Shown here: positions 23,379-32,951 of the stretch, piece by piece
Layout: each line of letters opens with the position of its first letter
Position numbering within the stretch: the stretch's first letter is position 1
Source of the DNA: Fimbriiglobus ruber
GTDB taxonomy: Bacteria > Planctomycetota > Planctomycetia > Gemmatales > Gemmataceae
Assembly (NCBI RefSeq): GCF_002197845.1
Contig: NZ_NIDE01000002.1
Coordinates: 930,001-994,000, forward strand
Direction: 5' to 3'
Length of the DNA stretch: 64,000 nt
The notes under the pieces: model-generated
The model's input: only the letters and a program-made list of their open reading frames with translations
Databases searched by the model: none
What the model was told of the DNA's origin: nothing
Translations under genes and position numbers: made by a program

Positions 23379-23978
23379 TTACTCCAGCGTGTACCCGAAG
23401 CTCGTCTGGTTGATGCTGCCGGCGGCCGTGGCGTTGTTGTCCTGGAGCAGGATCGGCTCGTCCTTCCCGATGCTCGACACGACGCCGTTGTCATCGTCGT
23501 GGTAGGTCGTCGTGGCGGACGCGGGCACACTGTACGCCGGGTGGGCTTCGCCGGTCCGGGGGTCGGTGTCGGTCGAGAGGCCGAACATCCAGATTTTCCC
23601 GGCCGTCCCCGCGCCGACGCCGGCGACGAGGTTCGACGCCAGGGTGACCGCCAGGGTCGAGATGCTGGACACCTTGTACAACCGGGTGACGCCGTCGGTC
23701 TCCCGGATCGCGACGTAGTCGTTCGCCGAAAGCTGGTTCCCGGACGGCCCGGGGTTCGCGGTCAGGTTGACGACCGCCTGACTCGCGGCGGCCGCGGCGG
23801 AGGCCGTCGTATACCCCAACGACCGCAGGGCGGTCAGGGTGTGGGCGGTCGTCCCGGCCGTGGCCACGACCGTGGAAATCCGCGTGTAGTTGCCCGGCTT
23901 CGGCGGCACGAGGCGGTTGATCACCGTCCCGGCCGTCTGCGTGGCATTCCCGAAGCCGTTCCCGCCGGTCGATAGCAT
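23379..23978 (-). CDS. phage head-associated (decoration-like) protein
   Basis: This 199-residue protein (MLSTGGNGFGNATQTAGTVI) is Thr/Ala-rich with beta strands (VVNLTANPGPSGNQLSANDY; VTRLYKVSSISTLAVTLASN). It follows the major capsid gene on the minus strand and shares its style with capsid-decorating proteins. The role is inferred from location and composition. Confidence 0.55.
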   Translation of the reverse strand: MLSTGGNGFGNATQTAGTVINRLVPPKPGNYTRISTVVATAGTTAHTLTALRSLGYTTASAAAAASQAVVNLTANPGPSGNQLSANDYVAIRETDGVTRLYKVSSISTLAVTLASNLVAGVGAGTAGKIWMFGLSTDTDPRTGEAHPAYSVPASATTTYHDDDNGVVSSIGKDEPILLQDNNATAAGSINQTSFGYTLE

Positions 23979-24025
23979 GGCAGCCCCCGTTTTGGTAAGT
24001 CGTCAAGTCGTCAAGTCGAATTCCA

Positions 24026-24088
24026 CTGTGGGGGCACGTTTTTAACGTGCCCATCTCACACGGGCACGTTAAAAACGTGCCCCCACAG
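24026..24088. terminator. strong hairpin after the major capsid gene
   Basis: Arms CTGTGGGGGCACGTTTTTAA and its complement enclose a short loop. The stem of about 27 pairs lies only five bases past the capsid stop codon at 24094. It could be a terminator or mRNA-stabilising hairpin between the highly expressed capsid gene and its neighbour. Confidence 0.6.
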
Positions 24089-24093
24089 ATGAC

Positions 24094-25194
24094 TCAAGAT
24101 TCCAGATAGCCGGTGAGCTGGAAGCCGCTGATCGTCAGGGGCGGGATGACCTTGTCTTCCATGACGACGTGGCCCTCGATCAGGTCGTGCTTGGGCTCGC
24201 TGAAGGCCTCGATCCGGGCCTCCCCGTTGAAGTGGTAGCACTGGACGGTCGAGAAGTTCTGGAACCCGTAGTTGCCGTCGAGCCCGCCCGGGCGGCTGAC
24301 GAAGTAGCTGGTCCCCGCCGGCATGATGAAGTCCCGCTGGTTCGGCTGGGTCACGTTCGCGATCGTCCCGTTGTCCTGGGCGTTGACCAGCACCTTGGCC
24401 GTGTCCTCGACCACGATCTTCCACCCGGCGTACCGGTCGGGCAGGCCCCAGTCCTCGATGTTCGGGTTGACGACGTAGTCGCGGGCGAACTGCGACTGCT
24501 TGACGGCGTTCACGATCTCGCCGCTCTGGGCGACGATCTGGGCGTCCTCCGGCGGCAGCACCCAGACGAGTTCCTCGCCGGTGACGGCCCCGTTCGTCTG
24601 GAGGGTGATCCGCCGCTTGACCGCGTTGAGCGTCTTTTTGATGATCTGGAAGTTCGGGTTCGGGTTCCCGCTCGGCGTGAGTTCGGTCCCGCTCGAGTCG
24701 TCGAAGTAGACCGGGTCGTCCAGGCCGAGGAGTTGTTGGGGCGTGGCCGAGTTGTACCCGCCCCACGGGGCGGCCTGGAGGGCGGCCACGACCCGCATCG
24801 CCCGGTGCAGGTGGGCCTGGACGGCGCGGACGCGGTCGAACAGGAACTTGGGGTCGAACCCGGCCCCCCGCTCCCACACCCGCTGGGTGTTGGTGTCCAG
24901 GGTGTACGGGAAGTCCCACCGCTGGGTCCGGTCGTCCAGCATTTCGACCCGGATCTGGAACCCCTTGCCGGTCGGCCGGTAGTCGCCGTAGGCCCAGGCG
25001 TTCGCGTTCAGGTCGACCATCCGGGCGGCCTCGTCCGGGTCGAGCCGCCAGTAGTTGAACACGATCTCGGGGGCCGGGATGAGCTGGGCGTACCGCAGGT
25101 ACGGCATCTTCCACGGGTCCCGCATGAACCCCTGGATCATCCCCGTCGGGACCGGCAGCGTGCCGTTGAACGGCCCCATCGCGCGTAAGGTCAT
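24094..25194 (-). CDS. major capsid protein
   Basis: The 366-residue protein starts at ATG 25194 (MTLRAMGPFNGTLPVPTGMI). It has an N-terminal arm, an EIVFNYWRLDPDEAARMVDL helix and FPYTLDTNTQRVWERGAGFD. A central region IKKTLNAVKRRITLQTNGAV is followed by LVWVLPPEDAQIVAQSGEIV and a beta-rich C-terminus. This matches HK97-fold coat proteins in length and order. It is preceded by the decoration and protease/scaffold genes, the usual order. Confidence 0.75.
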   Translation of the reverse strand: MTLRAMGPFNGTLPVPTGMIQGFMRDPWKMPYLRYAQLIPAPEIVFNYWRLDPDEAARMVDLNANAWAYGDYRPTGKGFQIRVEMLDDRTQRWDFPYTLDTNTQRVWERGAGFDPKFLFDRVRAVQAHLHRAMRVVAALQAAPWGGYNSATPQQLLGLDDPVYFDDSSGTELTPSGNPNPNFQIIKKTLNAVKRRITLQTNGAVTGEELVWVLPPEDAQIVAQSGEIVNAVKQSQFARDYVVNPNIEDWGLPDRYAGWKIVVEDTAKVLVNAQDNGTIANVTQPNQRDFIMPAGTSYFVSRPGGLDGNYGFQNFSTVQCYHFNGEARIEAFSEPKHDLIEGHVVMEDKVIPPLTISGFQLTGYLES

Positions 25195-25213
25195 TCTTGT
25201 CTCCCAAGAGATA

Positions 25214-25311
25214 GTTAAAAATTAAAAATTAAAAGTTAAAAAATGAAATCGCGAAAATGACTCGGGTCTGTCTTGGGTCGCTTTTTTAATTTTTAACTTT
25301 TAATTTTTAAC
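25214..25311. repeat. AT-rich inverted repeat, family R3
   Basis: GTTAAAAATTAAAAATTAAA at the left and its mirror (TTTAATTTTTAAC) at the right form a long AT stem in an otherwise GC-rich region. A second copy is at 47220-47328. It separates the decoration and capsid genes. Confidence 0.85.
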
Positions 25312-25316
25312 TGACT

Positions 25317-25733
25317 TTAAGGCAGCTTGTACCGGATCGGGCGGACGCGAATCTGGTCGCCCGCGTTCCCTTCCTGTTTCGCGATCGCCCCGACGTAATT
25401 CCCGCTCGCCGCCGGGGTGCCCATGCCGCCGGAGTCGCTGGTCAGCTCCTGGCCGTTCACGACGGTCGCCGAGATCGCCAGCAGCGCCTCGTCGTCGCCC
25501 AGGCCGTGGATCTGCAACATCTCGCCCGCGACGGCCGCGTACCCGTCGTCCAGCGGCGCCCACGGGACGTACCGCGTCGACTTCTGGCTGATCCCGAACA
25601 GGCCGACCGTCGCGCCGGTCGCCTGGACGACAAGGTTCGCCGCGTACGGCGCCGTCCCCGTCCCGTCGGCCACCACGAACCGGCACGGCTGGATGTTCCC
25701 GTTCGCCACGCCGGTGTAACTCGCGCCGTCCAT
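25317..25733 (-). CDS. capsid decoration-like protein (DUF2190-like)
   Basis: I place the start at ATG 25733 (MDGASYTGVANGNIQPCRFV) after GGCAGGAA. The product has 138 residues, all beta, with ATGATVGLFGISQKSTRYVP and GEMLQIHGLGDDEALLAISA, in the manner of DUF2190 capsid decoration proteins. It lies between the protease/scaffold and the major capsid gene. The upstream in-frame extension is read through repeat R2 and is not believed. Confidence 0.7.
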   Translation of the reverse strand: MDGASYTGVANGNIQPCRFVVADGTGTAPYAANLVVQATGATVGLFGISQKSTRYVPWAPLDDGYAAVAGEMLQIHGLGDDEALLAISATVVNGQELTSDSGGMGTPAASGNYVGAIAKQEGNAGDQIRVRPIRYKLP

Positions 25734-25781
25734 TTCCTGCCTCCGGTCGATCGGAAAAAGAATGTTCACCGCAGAAGAATA

Positions 25782-25931
25782 TTCACCGCAGAGGGCACGA
25801 GAGGGCACGGGAGAGAAGGCCGAAGACAGAGAAGAACAAGATTAAGTTGAATACAGTTAGATTTTCGTGTCATTTAGTATTTAACTTGATCTTCTGCCTT
25901 CTCCGCGCCCTCTCGTGCCCTCTGCGGTGAA
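25782..25931. repeat. long inverted repeat, family R2
   Basis: The arms TTCACCGCAGAGGGCACGAG and complement are the same as at 1088-1224, with a different AT-rich centre. An extra partial arm unit (GTTCACCGCAGAAG) precedes it at 25764. Confidence 0.85.
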
Positions 25932-25947
25932 AAAGTGTCTTCTATTC

Positions 25948-26049
25948 TTAATTTGTTTTTTTCATCTGCTTTGCCGCATCCTGGTATTGGACGCCGGGGT
26001 GGTCCCGCACGTATTGCATGATTTTGTCGTGGTCGGCCGGCGGGGTCAT
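25948..26049 (-). CDS. small phage protein (33 aa), coupled to the protease gene
   Basis: The ATG at 26049 overlaps the TGA of the upstream protease gene in an ATGA, a classic coupling signal. The product begins MTPPADHDKIMQYVRDHPGV and is a short amphipathic helix pair ending QMKKTN. A role in capsid assembly is conceivable; nothing more can be said. Confidence 0.5.
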   Translation of the reverse strand: MTPPADHDKIMQYVRDHPGVQYQDAAKQMKKTN

Positions 26050-27251
26050 CGGGTTCCCCCGAGGTCGGCGTCCCGGTCGAGGGCGACGGGCGTGGTCAGG
26101 AACCCGCCGCGGGCGTCGCCGGGCAGCTTTTCGTAGGTGTCGAGCATGTACGCGACGTGGTCGTTCCGGGCGGCGGTCGTCGGGAAGGTCGTCAGGGCGG
26201 CGAGTTCCTTCTGGTAGCCGAAGCGGACGACCGCCCGGACGCCGTCGAGCATGCGGGCGCACTCGACGCGGACGCGGGCGTCCCGCTCGGCGTCCCGCTC
26301 GGCCTCGAGGCGGGCGATGCGGTCCAACACGCCCTTCTGATACGGCACGTTGTACCGCGTGTCGTCCGGGGCCGGGGTGCCGCCGTTGGTCGGGCCCATC
26401 GCCCGGCCGGCGGCCCCGGTCCCGCCGATGCCGCCGGCCGCCTGGTCCAGGTACTGGCGGACTCGGGCGTACTTCCGCCGCATGTACGCGGTGATTTTCT
26501 TTTCGTCCGCCCGGTCTTGCGGCGTCGGTTGGGCGTCGGTTTGGTCGTCGTTGCCCTCGTCGTCGTCCATGTACCGCGCGCAGTGGCCGTACTTGCGGAC
26601 GTACCGGCAGACGCGGGCGTATTGCGCTTCCTCGTCCGGCGAGAGGTCCGCGTCGTCGGCGTCGTCCGCACCGGTGTCGTCGGTATCGTCGGTGTCGTCG
26701 GCCATCACTGCCCCCATCGCGTACGTTACGGTGCCGGCGTGGTAGCCGACGGTCCCGAGGTCGAGTGCCGGGTCGCGCACGAGCAGCGCGACCCCCGTGA
26801 TCGTCCGGGCCGCCGGGTCGTAGTCCGGCGACCGTTCCGGGTACTGGTCCCAGACGCCCGTCTTACCGACCGGCACGTACTCGTCGTGCGTCAGCCGGAG
26901 GACCTTCCCGCCCGGCCGGTCGACGAGTTCGGCCCGGTAGTTCCGGGCGTACCCGACGAGCGGCGGCTGGGAGGGTTCGGGGAACCGGGGGTCGAATTGC
27001 CGGTGGCCGACGGTCAGCTTGACCAGGCTGCCGTCCCGCCGGTAGGCCCGGTTGACGTTGGCCGCGATCGCCGACAGGTCGGCCGCCGTGACGGTGACCG
27101 TCCGGGCCGGGAGCGTTTGGCCGTCGGCCAGAGCCTGTGTGGGGAACGTCCGGGTGTGCGGCTTGAACACGCTGACCCGCCGCTTGACGGCCCACTTGCT
27201 CGGGTCGTCGAGTTGCCGGATCAGCGTCATGGTCGGGTCGTCGTTCCCCAT
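26046..27251 (-). CDS. phage prohead protease / scaffold-like protein
   Basis: The start is ATG 27251. Residues 1-200 form a compact domain (VKRRVSVFKPHTRTFPTQAL; NVNRAYRRDGSLVKLTVGHR; ITGVALLVRDPALDLGTVGY) resembling Mu gpI-like proteases. A very acidic linker (DDTDDTDDTGADDADDADLS) and a helical C-terminal scaffold-like region (VLDRIARLEAERDAERDARV) follow. Fusion of protease and scaffold is usual for this class. A GGTTAGTCTG motif ends six bases before the start. Confidence 0.7.
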   Translation of the reverse strand: MGNDDPTMTLIRQLDDPSKWAVKRRVSVFKPHTRTFPTQALADGQTLPARTVTVTAADLSAIAANVNRAYRRDGSLVKLTVGHRQFDPRFPEPSQPPLVGYARNYRAELVDRPGGKVLRLTHDEYVPVGKTGVWDQYPERSPDYDPAARTITGVALLVRDPALDLGTVGYHAGTVTYAMGAVMADDTDDTDDTGADDADDADLSPDEEAQYARVCRYVRKYGHCARYMDDDEGNDDQTDAQPTPQDRADEKKITAYMRRKYARVRQYLDQAAGGIGGTGAAGRAMGPTNGGTPAPDDTRYNVPYQKGVLDRIARLEAERDAERDARVRVECARMLDGVRAVVRFGYQKELAALTTFPTTAARNDHVAYMLDTYEKLPGDARGGFLTTPVALDRDADLGGTR

Positions 27252-27256
27252 GATCG

Positions 27257-27266
27257 CAGACTAACC
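27257..27266 (-). promoter_or_regulatory. recurrent GGTTAGYCTG motif
   Basis: The minus-strand GGTTAGTCTG sits six bases before the ATG at 27251, the same spacing as at 4986. The region 27267-27511 to its right has no gene that I can support. Confidence 0.45.
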
Positions 27267-27511
27267 CCGGCGAATCGGTGCCGCGTGAAATGATCGTCGA
27301 GATGTGGTGAGATTTAACGGCCGGGGCGGGAAAAGCGGGTGAACGATGTGAAGAAGTCACCCGGGCGGCTACTGCGAACGGCCGGCGAGATCGCCCCGGT
27401 CGGTTCGCCAGGGTTTAGTACACTGAAAGCGTTAGACAACTCAGCCCAGGGTTCGCGAAGCGTACCCCGGGCAAACGCTAATCCGGATTCCGTCGGTCAC
27501 CGCGCCGCGGG

Positions 27512-27795
27512 TCACAGGCAGTCCACCCGGCGCATCTGTTTCAACCAGTGGACGGCGTACTCCAGCCCCTTCGACCCGACGATCATCGACCGCCCGTTCT
27601 CTTTGTAGGCTGCGTACCGGTCATACTTCCGGACCTGTGGGCAGGTTTCGGGATTCACCGGACGAGGTAGATCACCCAGCCCCAGTCGTACGTCTCGGTC
27701 CGGTCCGGGTCGACCCGGGCCGGGCCGCAGAAATCGTCCTCGCTCGCGTGGCCCCAAGTGGATAAGACTTCGCTCACGGCATCGTCGCAAGTCAT
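27512..27795 (-). pseudogene. Imm35-like immunity gene, frameshifted
   Basis: From ATG 27795 it reads MTCDDAVSEVLSTWGHASED, then TETYDWGWVIYLV, and hits a stop. The homologous continuation NPETCPQVRKYDRYAAYKEN, SMIVGSKGLEYAVHWLKQ is in the next frame. Compared with the paralogue at 27847-28182, one C is missing in the VP codon pair near 27655. Confidence 0.75.
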
Positions 27796-27846
27796 TCGAG
27801 ATGCCTCGCTATCGGGTGAGCCATAAGACCGCCGCGGCGGGCACGT

Positions 27847-28182
27847 TTATCCGTGTGTGTCGGAATCCTCAGCCCACCGCGGGCTCCCGGGCGGCCAGTC
27901 GATCGGCTTGGTGTACACCTTGGTCAGCTCGTAGACGGCGTACTCCAGCGCCTTCGACCCGACGACGATCGACCGCCCGGTCACGTTGTGGATCGCGTAA
28001 GGGTAGGACTTCCGGCCCTGTGGTGGGCAGTTCTCGGGGTTCACCGGGACGAGGTAGATCACCCAGCCCCAGTCGTACACCTCGGTCCGGTCCGGGTCGA
28101 CCCGGGCCGGGCCGCCGAAGTCGTCCTCGCACGCGTGGCCCCAGTAGGCCAAGACTTCCCGCTCGGCTTCGTCGAGTGTCAT
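27847..28182 (-). CDS. Imm35-like immunity protein
   Basis: The start is ATG 28182 after GGAGCAAAT. The 111-residue protein begins MTLDEAEREVLAYWGHACED and has VYDWGWVIYLVPVNPENCPP, YPYAIHNVTGRSIVVGSKAL and EYAVYELTKVYTKPIDW. The Trp-rich strand followed by a G-S-K/T turn is typical of Imm35/YrhB-type immunity proteins, which accompany papain-fold toxins. The upstream gene on the same strand ends in such a toxin domain. Confidence 0.72.
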   Translation of the reverse strand: MTLDEAEREVLAYWGHACEDDFGGPARVDPDRTEVYDWGWVIYLVPVNPENCPPQGRKSYPYAIHNVTGRSIVVGSKALEYAVYELTKVYTKPIDWPPGSPRWAEDSDTHG

Positions 28183-28194
28183 ATTTGCTCCGGG

Positions 28195-28326
28195 TTACAG
28201 GTCTCGCAGATCGTTTCCCGATCTCGTCCCGAATTTCGGGTGCGACAAGTCTGGCACACCATAATCGTCCTCGCTTACCGGTCCCCACGAAGAGAGGACC
28301 TCACGCACGGCTTCGTCATATGTCAT
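28195..28326 (-). pseudogene. truncated Imm35-like gene (43 aa)
   Basis: ATG 28326 opens MTYDEAVREVLSSWGPVSED, the same N-terminus as the intact paralogues, then switches to DLSHPKFGTRSGNDL and stops at TAA 28195. The second part equals the leader repeat also found upstream of the 28709 gene, so a deletion between direct repeats removed its C-terminal two thirds. Confidence 0.65.
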
Positions 28327-28421
28327 TCAAGTTGCCTCGGTAAGAAGGGGTCATAGGACCGCCGCGAGGGACACGTTTATCGACGGGAGCCGGAGCCCGC
28401 CGTCAACCCCCGCTCTGCGGG

Positions 28422-28709
28422 TCACCAGTCGATGGGCTTGGTGTACACCTTCTTCAGCTCGTAGATGGCGTACTCCAGTCCCCTCGTCCCGACGACGGTC
28501 GACTGCCCGGTCTCTTTGTGGATCGCGTACTCGTCGTACTTCTGATTCAGCGGGCACGTTTCGGGATTTATTGGGACGACGTAGACCACCCAGCCCCAGT
28601 CGTACGTCTCGGTCCGGTCCGAATCGACTCGGACCGGGCCGCAAAAATCGTGCTCGCTCGTATGACCCCAGAAGGACAAGACTTCGCGCTCGGCCTCGTC
28701 GCGTGTCAT
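28422..28709 (-). CDS. Imm35-like immunity protein
   Basis: The start is ATG 28709 after GGAGCAAAT. The 95-residue product begins MTRDEAEREVLSFWGHTSEH and is clearly paralogous to 27847-28182 (TETYDWGWVVYVVPINPETC; GQSTVVGTRGLEYAIYELKK). It is the copy closest to the toxin tail that ends at 28847 and is probably the cognate antidote. Confidence 0.75.
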   Translation of the reverse strand: MTRDEAEREVLSFWGHTSEHDFCGPVRVDSDRTETYDWGWVVYVVPINPETCPLNQKYDEYAIHKETGQSTVVGTRGLEYAIYELKKVYTKPIDW

Positions 28710-28846
28710 ATTTGCTCCGGGTTACAGGTTTCGCAGATCGTTTCCGATCTCGCTCCGGTGTTCGGCGGTGACAAGTCTGGCCCATCATATTAGCAACTTT
28801 ATGACGTCGCGCGTTCAACGAATATCGCGCGTCAAGTCTCCCGTCG

Positions 28847-30325
28847 TCATCTTCTGACGTCAGAATGAGTGATGATAACATCATACCCGCCGATATTCCC
28901 GAGGGGATAAAGAGCCTGGACCCCGACGACGTCAGCGGGCTGCCCGTGAAGTGGGATGGCAATCCCGTCGTGTGCTTCAAACAGCCAGATGCGATCGTTA
29001 ATATTTTCGACGTTAAAAACGTGCCCTGCTTTAGTGTCCGTCCGATTAATGACGACGATCGCGCGGGATTCTTTCTGCGGAAGGGCGCGAGCCAGCTCTT
29101 CGTGCAAATCGGCCGGGTTGCCTGTGTACTTGTACGATGCGTCGCCATCGACTCTTCGCCGGATTTCCCTCGAATCGAGTTGCCTGGCGTTATTCACGTC
29201 GACGGGTCTGGGTTCGTGGCCCGCCGCCGCTCTCTCGGCCTCGATCGCGGCCTCGGCGCAAGTGTGTTTACCAATATTATTGAGACGAATATATTCTTCT
29301 TTACTTATTTTGCCAGTATCCTTTAAGGTTTTGAGGCGATCAACCTCGTCGGACAGGATTGTCTTCATCGCCTCCAACCGCTGGTTCACGACCGCCATTT
29401 CGGGGTCCAACGGCGGCGGCCCGGGTTGGTGCCGGTAGACGGCGACGCGGGGGTCGAATTCCGACGCCTGGAGCGCGACGGCCCCGGCCTTCCGCGGTTC
29501 CATCGCGGCCGGCGGGCGGGCCCACGAGGCCCTGGGCATCAGGGCTCTGCGGGCGAGCAGCGTCGCCAGGACGGCCACGTGCGCGGCGAGGGCGCCGTCC
29601 CGCCCCAGGTGCTTCTCCGCCTGGTGCGACGCGACCTCTAACCCGATGTTCCACCCGGCGTCGACCGCGACCGCCCGCGAGACGCCGGCCAGGGTCGCGG
29701 GCGCCCTGAGCCCGGCGAGGCCGCCCGTCACCATCATGACGTTGGTGGCGTCGTCGGATCTAATCGCGTGGGCGGGGTAGTACGGGCGCTCGGCGGTCAG
29801 GTCGGCCTTCTCGCCGTACTTGCCGAACCAGACGGCCCGGGCCTCGTCGGATTCCGGGAAGCGGTAATAATCCTCGCGGACGGTGTCCCAGGTCTGCTTG
29901 TTGTGGAAGGCGTTTCCGGTGCGGATGTTGCCCGCGGTGAGCGCCTGCTTCATCTGCAATAGCTTCAGGGCCGGCGTGGCCGCGAGGCCGACGAACATCC
30001 GCCCCTGGTCGTCGATCTGGACTTTGGGGTAGAAGTACTTGAACGCGGGGTCGTCGGGCGACAGGGTCTTCGCGTACAGCCACGGGGCGGACGCCCGGGC
30101 TTTCGCCTGCTCGGCCGGCGAGAGTGCGCTCATGCCGACTTTGGCTTCGTAAGCGCGCCGCAATCCGGACAACAAGACGAACGTCTGCCCCGGACCTCGC
30201 TCGCGGTCAGCGGGTCGTTCAACGCCTTTTCGATCCGGTCGTCCGTGGCGTCTTTGATGAGCTGTTCGTGATACCGCTCGGTGAGCCCCCGCTGCGACAG
30301 TTGCAAGTCGTTCAGGTACTTCCAC
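28847..30325 (-). pseudogene. unit A: toxin tail with papain-fold (Tox-PL-like) domain, out of frame with its portal
   Basis: The believable sequence starts near 30190 (QTFVLLSGLRRAYEAKVGMS). A long helical and beta region leads to a C-terminal domain with Cys in NIGKHTCAEAAIEAERAA and His in AGHVFNVENINDRIWLFEAH, which fits the Cys-His-Asp layout of papain-fold deamidase/protease toxins (Tox-PL). The domain covers the last 140 residues. The frame differs from the preceding part by a missing G near 30195, so the full protein cannot be made from this sequence as given. Confidence 0.7.
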
Positions 30326-32174
30326 TCGTCCTTCGTGGCGTATCCGGGCGCCTTGTTCGCCAGGGCGGTGAGCCGCTTGTACGTTTCCTCCTGGAGGAGT
30401 TTGAGGTCGGGCGGCAGATCCAGGCGGTCGTACCCGAAGGGGGACACCTTGCCGTTAGAATCGAGTCGCCACAAGAAGAAGGACGTGCGGTCCCTCAGCA
30501 GGCGGATTTGTTGCCTCAGTAGCGCTTCCCGGCTGGAAGTGCTGAGCGGCTGGCGCCCGCGTTCCTCGGCCCAAAGTGCGACCTCTTGCTCCAGTTTTTC
30601 GATGTCGAGTTGTCTGACCTTGTCGTTTTCTTGAGCCCACCGGGGGCGTACGGGTTGTCGTCCCGGTCCGCGACCGGCACCGTCGTCCCGCGGTCGTGGG
30701 GGATGAATTGTCCGCCGGGGAAGTGCTTGCCCTTCAGGTCGATCCCGCCCCGCGGGGCGTGGGGCGAATCCTGCGCGTATCCCACCGGGCTACCGGGGGC
30801 GGCCCGCTGCGGCTCGTCCCCGCCGACGACCTCGTCGCCCGGGCCGGGCTTGGTCAGGCCGACCAACGCCCGCACCTCGTCGGCCTTGAACGTCAGCTTG
30901 GCCCCGGGCAGGTTGGCCGCTTTCACCAGCGCGTCGAGCTTGGCTTTGGCGTCCGGGTCGGGGAGCCGGAAGGCCCACCGATACCGCCAGGGGCGCCGCG
31001 GAAGTTGAGGTGCTGGAGGACGCCGACGAGGTCGCGGGTGAGGGTGTCGCCCAGGTTGTCGGCGTCCCACGCGAGGAGGTTGAACTTGGTGTCCGCGTGG
31101 AGGGCGGCGACGCCCGACCCGCCCAACCCGCTCCCCGCGGTTCCGGCGGACAGGGACTGGCCGACGTACAGCCGCTCGATGTGCCGCTCGAAGTACCGGT
31201 CGACCATGTCGACGAGGAACTGGGCCCCGGCCGTCTGGGCGGCGATGACCTCGACCTTGGCGGCGTCCTTGTCCCGCCCGCGGGGGACGGGGACGGCCAG
31301 GGCGCTCTTGCCGCGGGCGTCGGCGGCCGCCTGCTTGGCGGCGGCCTCGGCGGCCGGGTTGCCGTCCTCGTAGTAGAAGAGGAGGAGGCCCATGCTGCCG
31401 ACTTTTTCCATGTAGTCGGTCAGCCAGGAGAGCATCTCGTCGCGGAGCCACCACGCCCAATACACGTAGTCCCGCAACCCCACCCCGTGGGCCCGGCCGG
31501 CCATCTCGGGCTGCCAGTAGTCGGCCGCCTCCCGCTTGTGCGCATGGAGAATGAAGCGCTGACGGAGGTGGGGCCGACGGAGCATGGCGAGGAGGGTGCC
31601 GCCGTCCCACAGCTTGACGTCCTCCGGGGGAACGCCCCGGTGTCGCCGGGCCGGATGGTAATGCCGGGGGTGCCGTCCCAGTCGTACTGGATGGCGTCCC
31701 CGTGGACCGGCTCCCACGCCCGCACGACCCAACGGGGCTCGCCCGCGACTTCGTCTTGCGTCCACGCCAGTTGGGCGCCCGACCGGCCGAAGAAGACGGC
31801 CGACCCGAGGGCGGTGACGAGTTGCGACAGACTGGGGGTGCGGCGACAGCAAGCCTGCAACAGCCGGCGGACCCGCTCGCGGTCTTCGGAGTGCGGGTCT
31901 TTGGGGTTGGCCGGGTCGATGTCGTCGGGGTCGACTTCGACTTCCCACGGCCACCGGGTGAGGGGGAGAACGCGCTCCTGTTCGAGGGCGGCCAGGTAGG
32001 CGTCGCGGCGCATGGCCTGGGCGTTCCGGCGGCCGGCCCGGACGGCCTCGTCCCAGCGGTACGAGTAGGTGCGGGAGAACAGGTTGTAGAGGGCGGAGAA
32101 CGAGCGGACGGGCGGGATGAGGAAGCCGCGGGGGTCGGTCGCCTGGGCGTCGATGGGGTACGGTCGGCGGGCAT
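30130..32174 (-). pseudogene. unit A: phage portal protein gene with several frameshifts
   Basis: This is homologous to the intact portal at 40549-43518, from MPADRTP at 32174 through PIDAQATDPRGFLIPPVRSF, WDGGTLLAMLRRPHLRQRFI, VEVIAAQTAGAQFLVDMVDR and APRGGIDLKGKHFPGGQFIP. It changes frame near 32160, 31628, 30998, 30643 and 30195. Each break is one base short in a C, A or G run relative to copy B or to the continuing frame. Residues after GGQFIP differ from unit B (DIEKLEQEVALWAEERGRQP), so the tail was swapped at that motif. Confidence 0.75.
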
Positions 32175-32277
32175 GCGGGGGCCTCGGGTCGGGCCGCCCC
32201 CGTGTGCGCGGGAGTGATGGGGCGTGAGGGCCCGGGCGCCGGGGGTGCCGGGGCGGGTGCGGGGGTGCGGCTGACCG

Positions 32278-32287
32278 CAGGCTAACC
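32278..32287 (-). promoter_or_regulatory. recurrent GGTTAGCCTG motif, portal A leader
   Basis: The motif is about 104 bases before the portal A start at 32174. The same distance separates the motif at 43622 from the portal B start, and the leaders are homologous. Confidence 0.5.
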
Positions 32288-32951
32288 GCGGGCAGGACGT
32301 GAGCGTGGTGGGGAGATGGACGGGAGGAGCGTACGCTGGGCATGTGGCCGTACGCGCGAGCCCGGCCGGAGCGTCAGGCCGGCCCGTGACGGGGCGGCCG
32401 CCCGCCTATCAGTCGGTCGCGGGGGTGAACGTCCCGATCGGGCTACCGAAGGCACACAAGGTGAAACCGTCGAAGCGGGTGTGTTCCTCCGGGAAAACGA
32501 TCAACTCGAGCCGCCCGGCCCACCGCCCGTCGCGGCGGCGCTTGAAGAGTTCGATCCCCCCGAAGGCGCGCGTATTGTCGGGCGCGAGTACGACCTCGAC
32601 CGGGAGCCATTGATTCAGCGGGATCGGGCGCGACGACGCGATCTCGTACATATACTTGTAGTGGAGCAGGTGTCGTTGATTCTGCTCTTCGACTGACAGG
32701 TAAAACGGTAACTGTGTATCGTCGCATAATGCAATCGTCCCGTCCCAGCGGGCGAGTCCCGGCGTGTCGTCCGCCTCGACGATATACCCGCCGACCAGAT
32801 CCACACCAACGAGACGCCGGTCGGTGCGCGCGCGATCGAGCTGGTGAAACTCGGGCGTACTGAGCGCGTTCGTTTTCAACCACTTGAAGAATTGTCGCGT
32901 GTTGGGCTTGAAGGCGATTCGTCCTTCCAGGCCGTCCGACCGGATGTAATA

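Noticed and set aside
30516-32174. A 552-residue protein as the true unit A portal
   Set aside because: Its first 370 residues are Ser/Pro/Arg-rich and out of frame; the portal homology lies in the other two frames, so it is a frameshifted gene.
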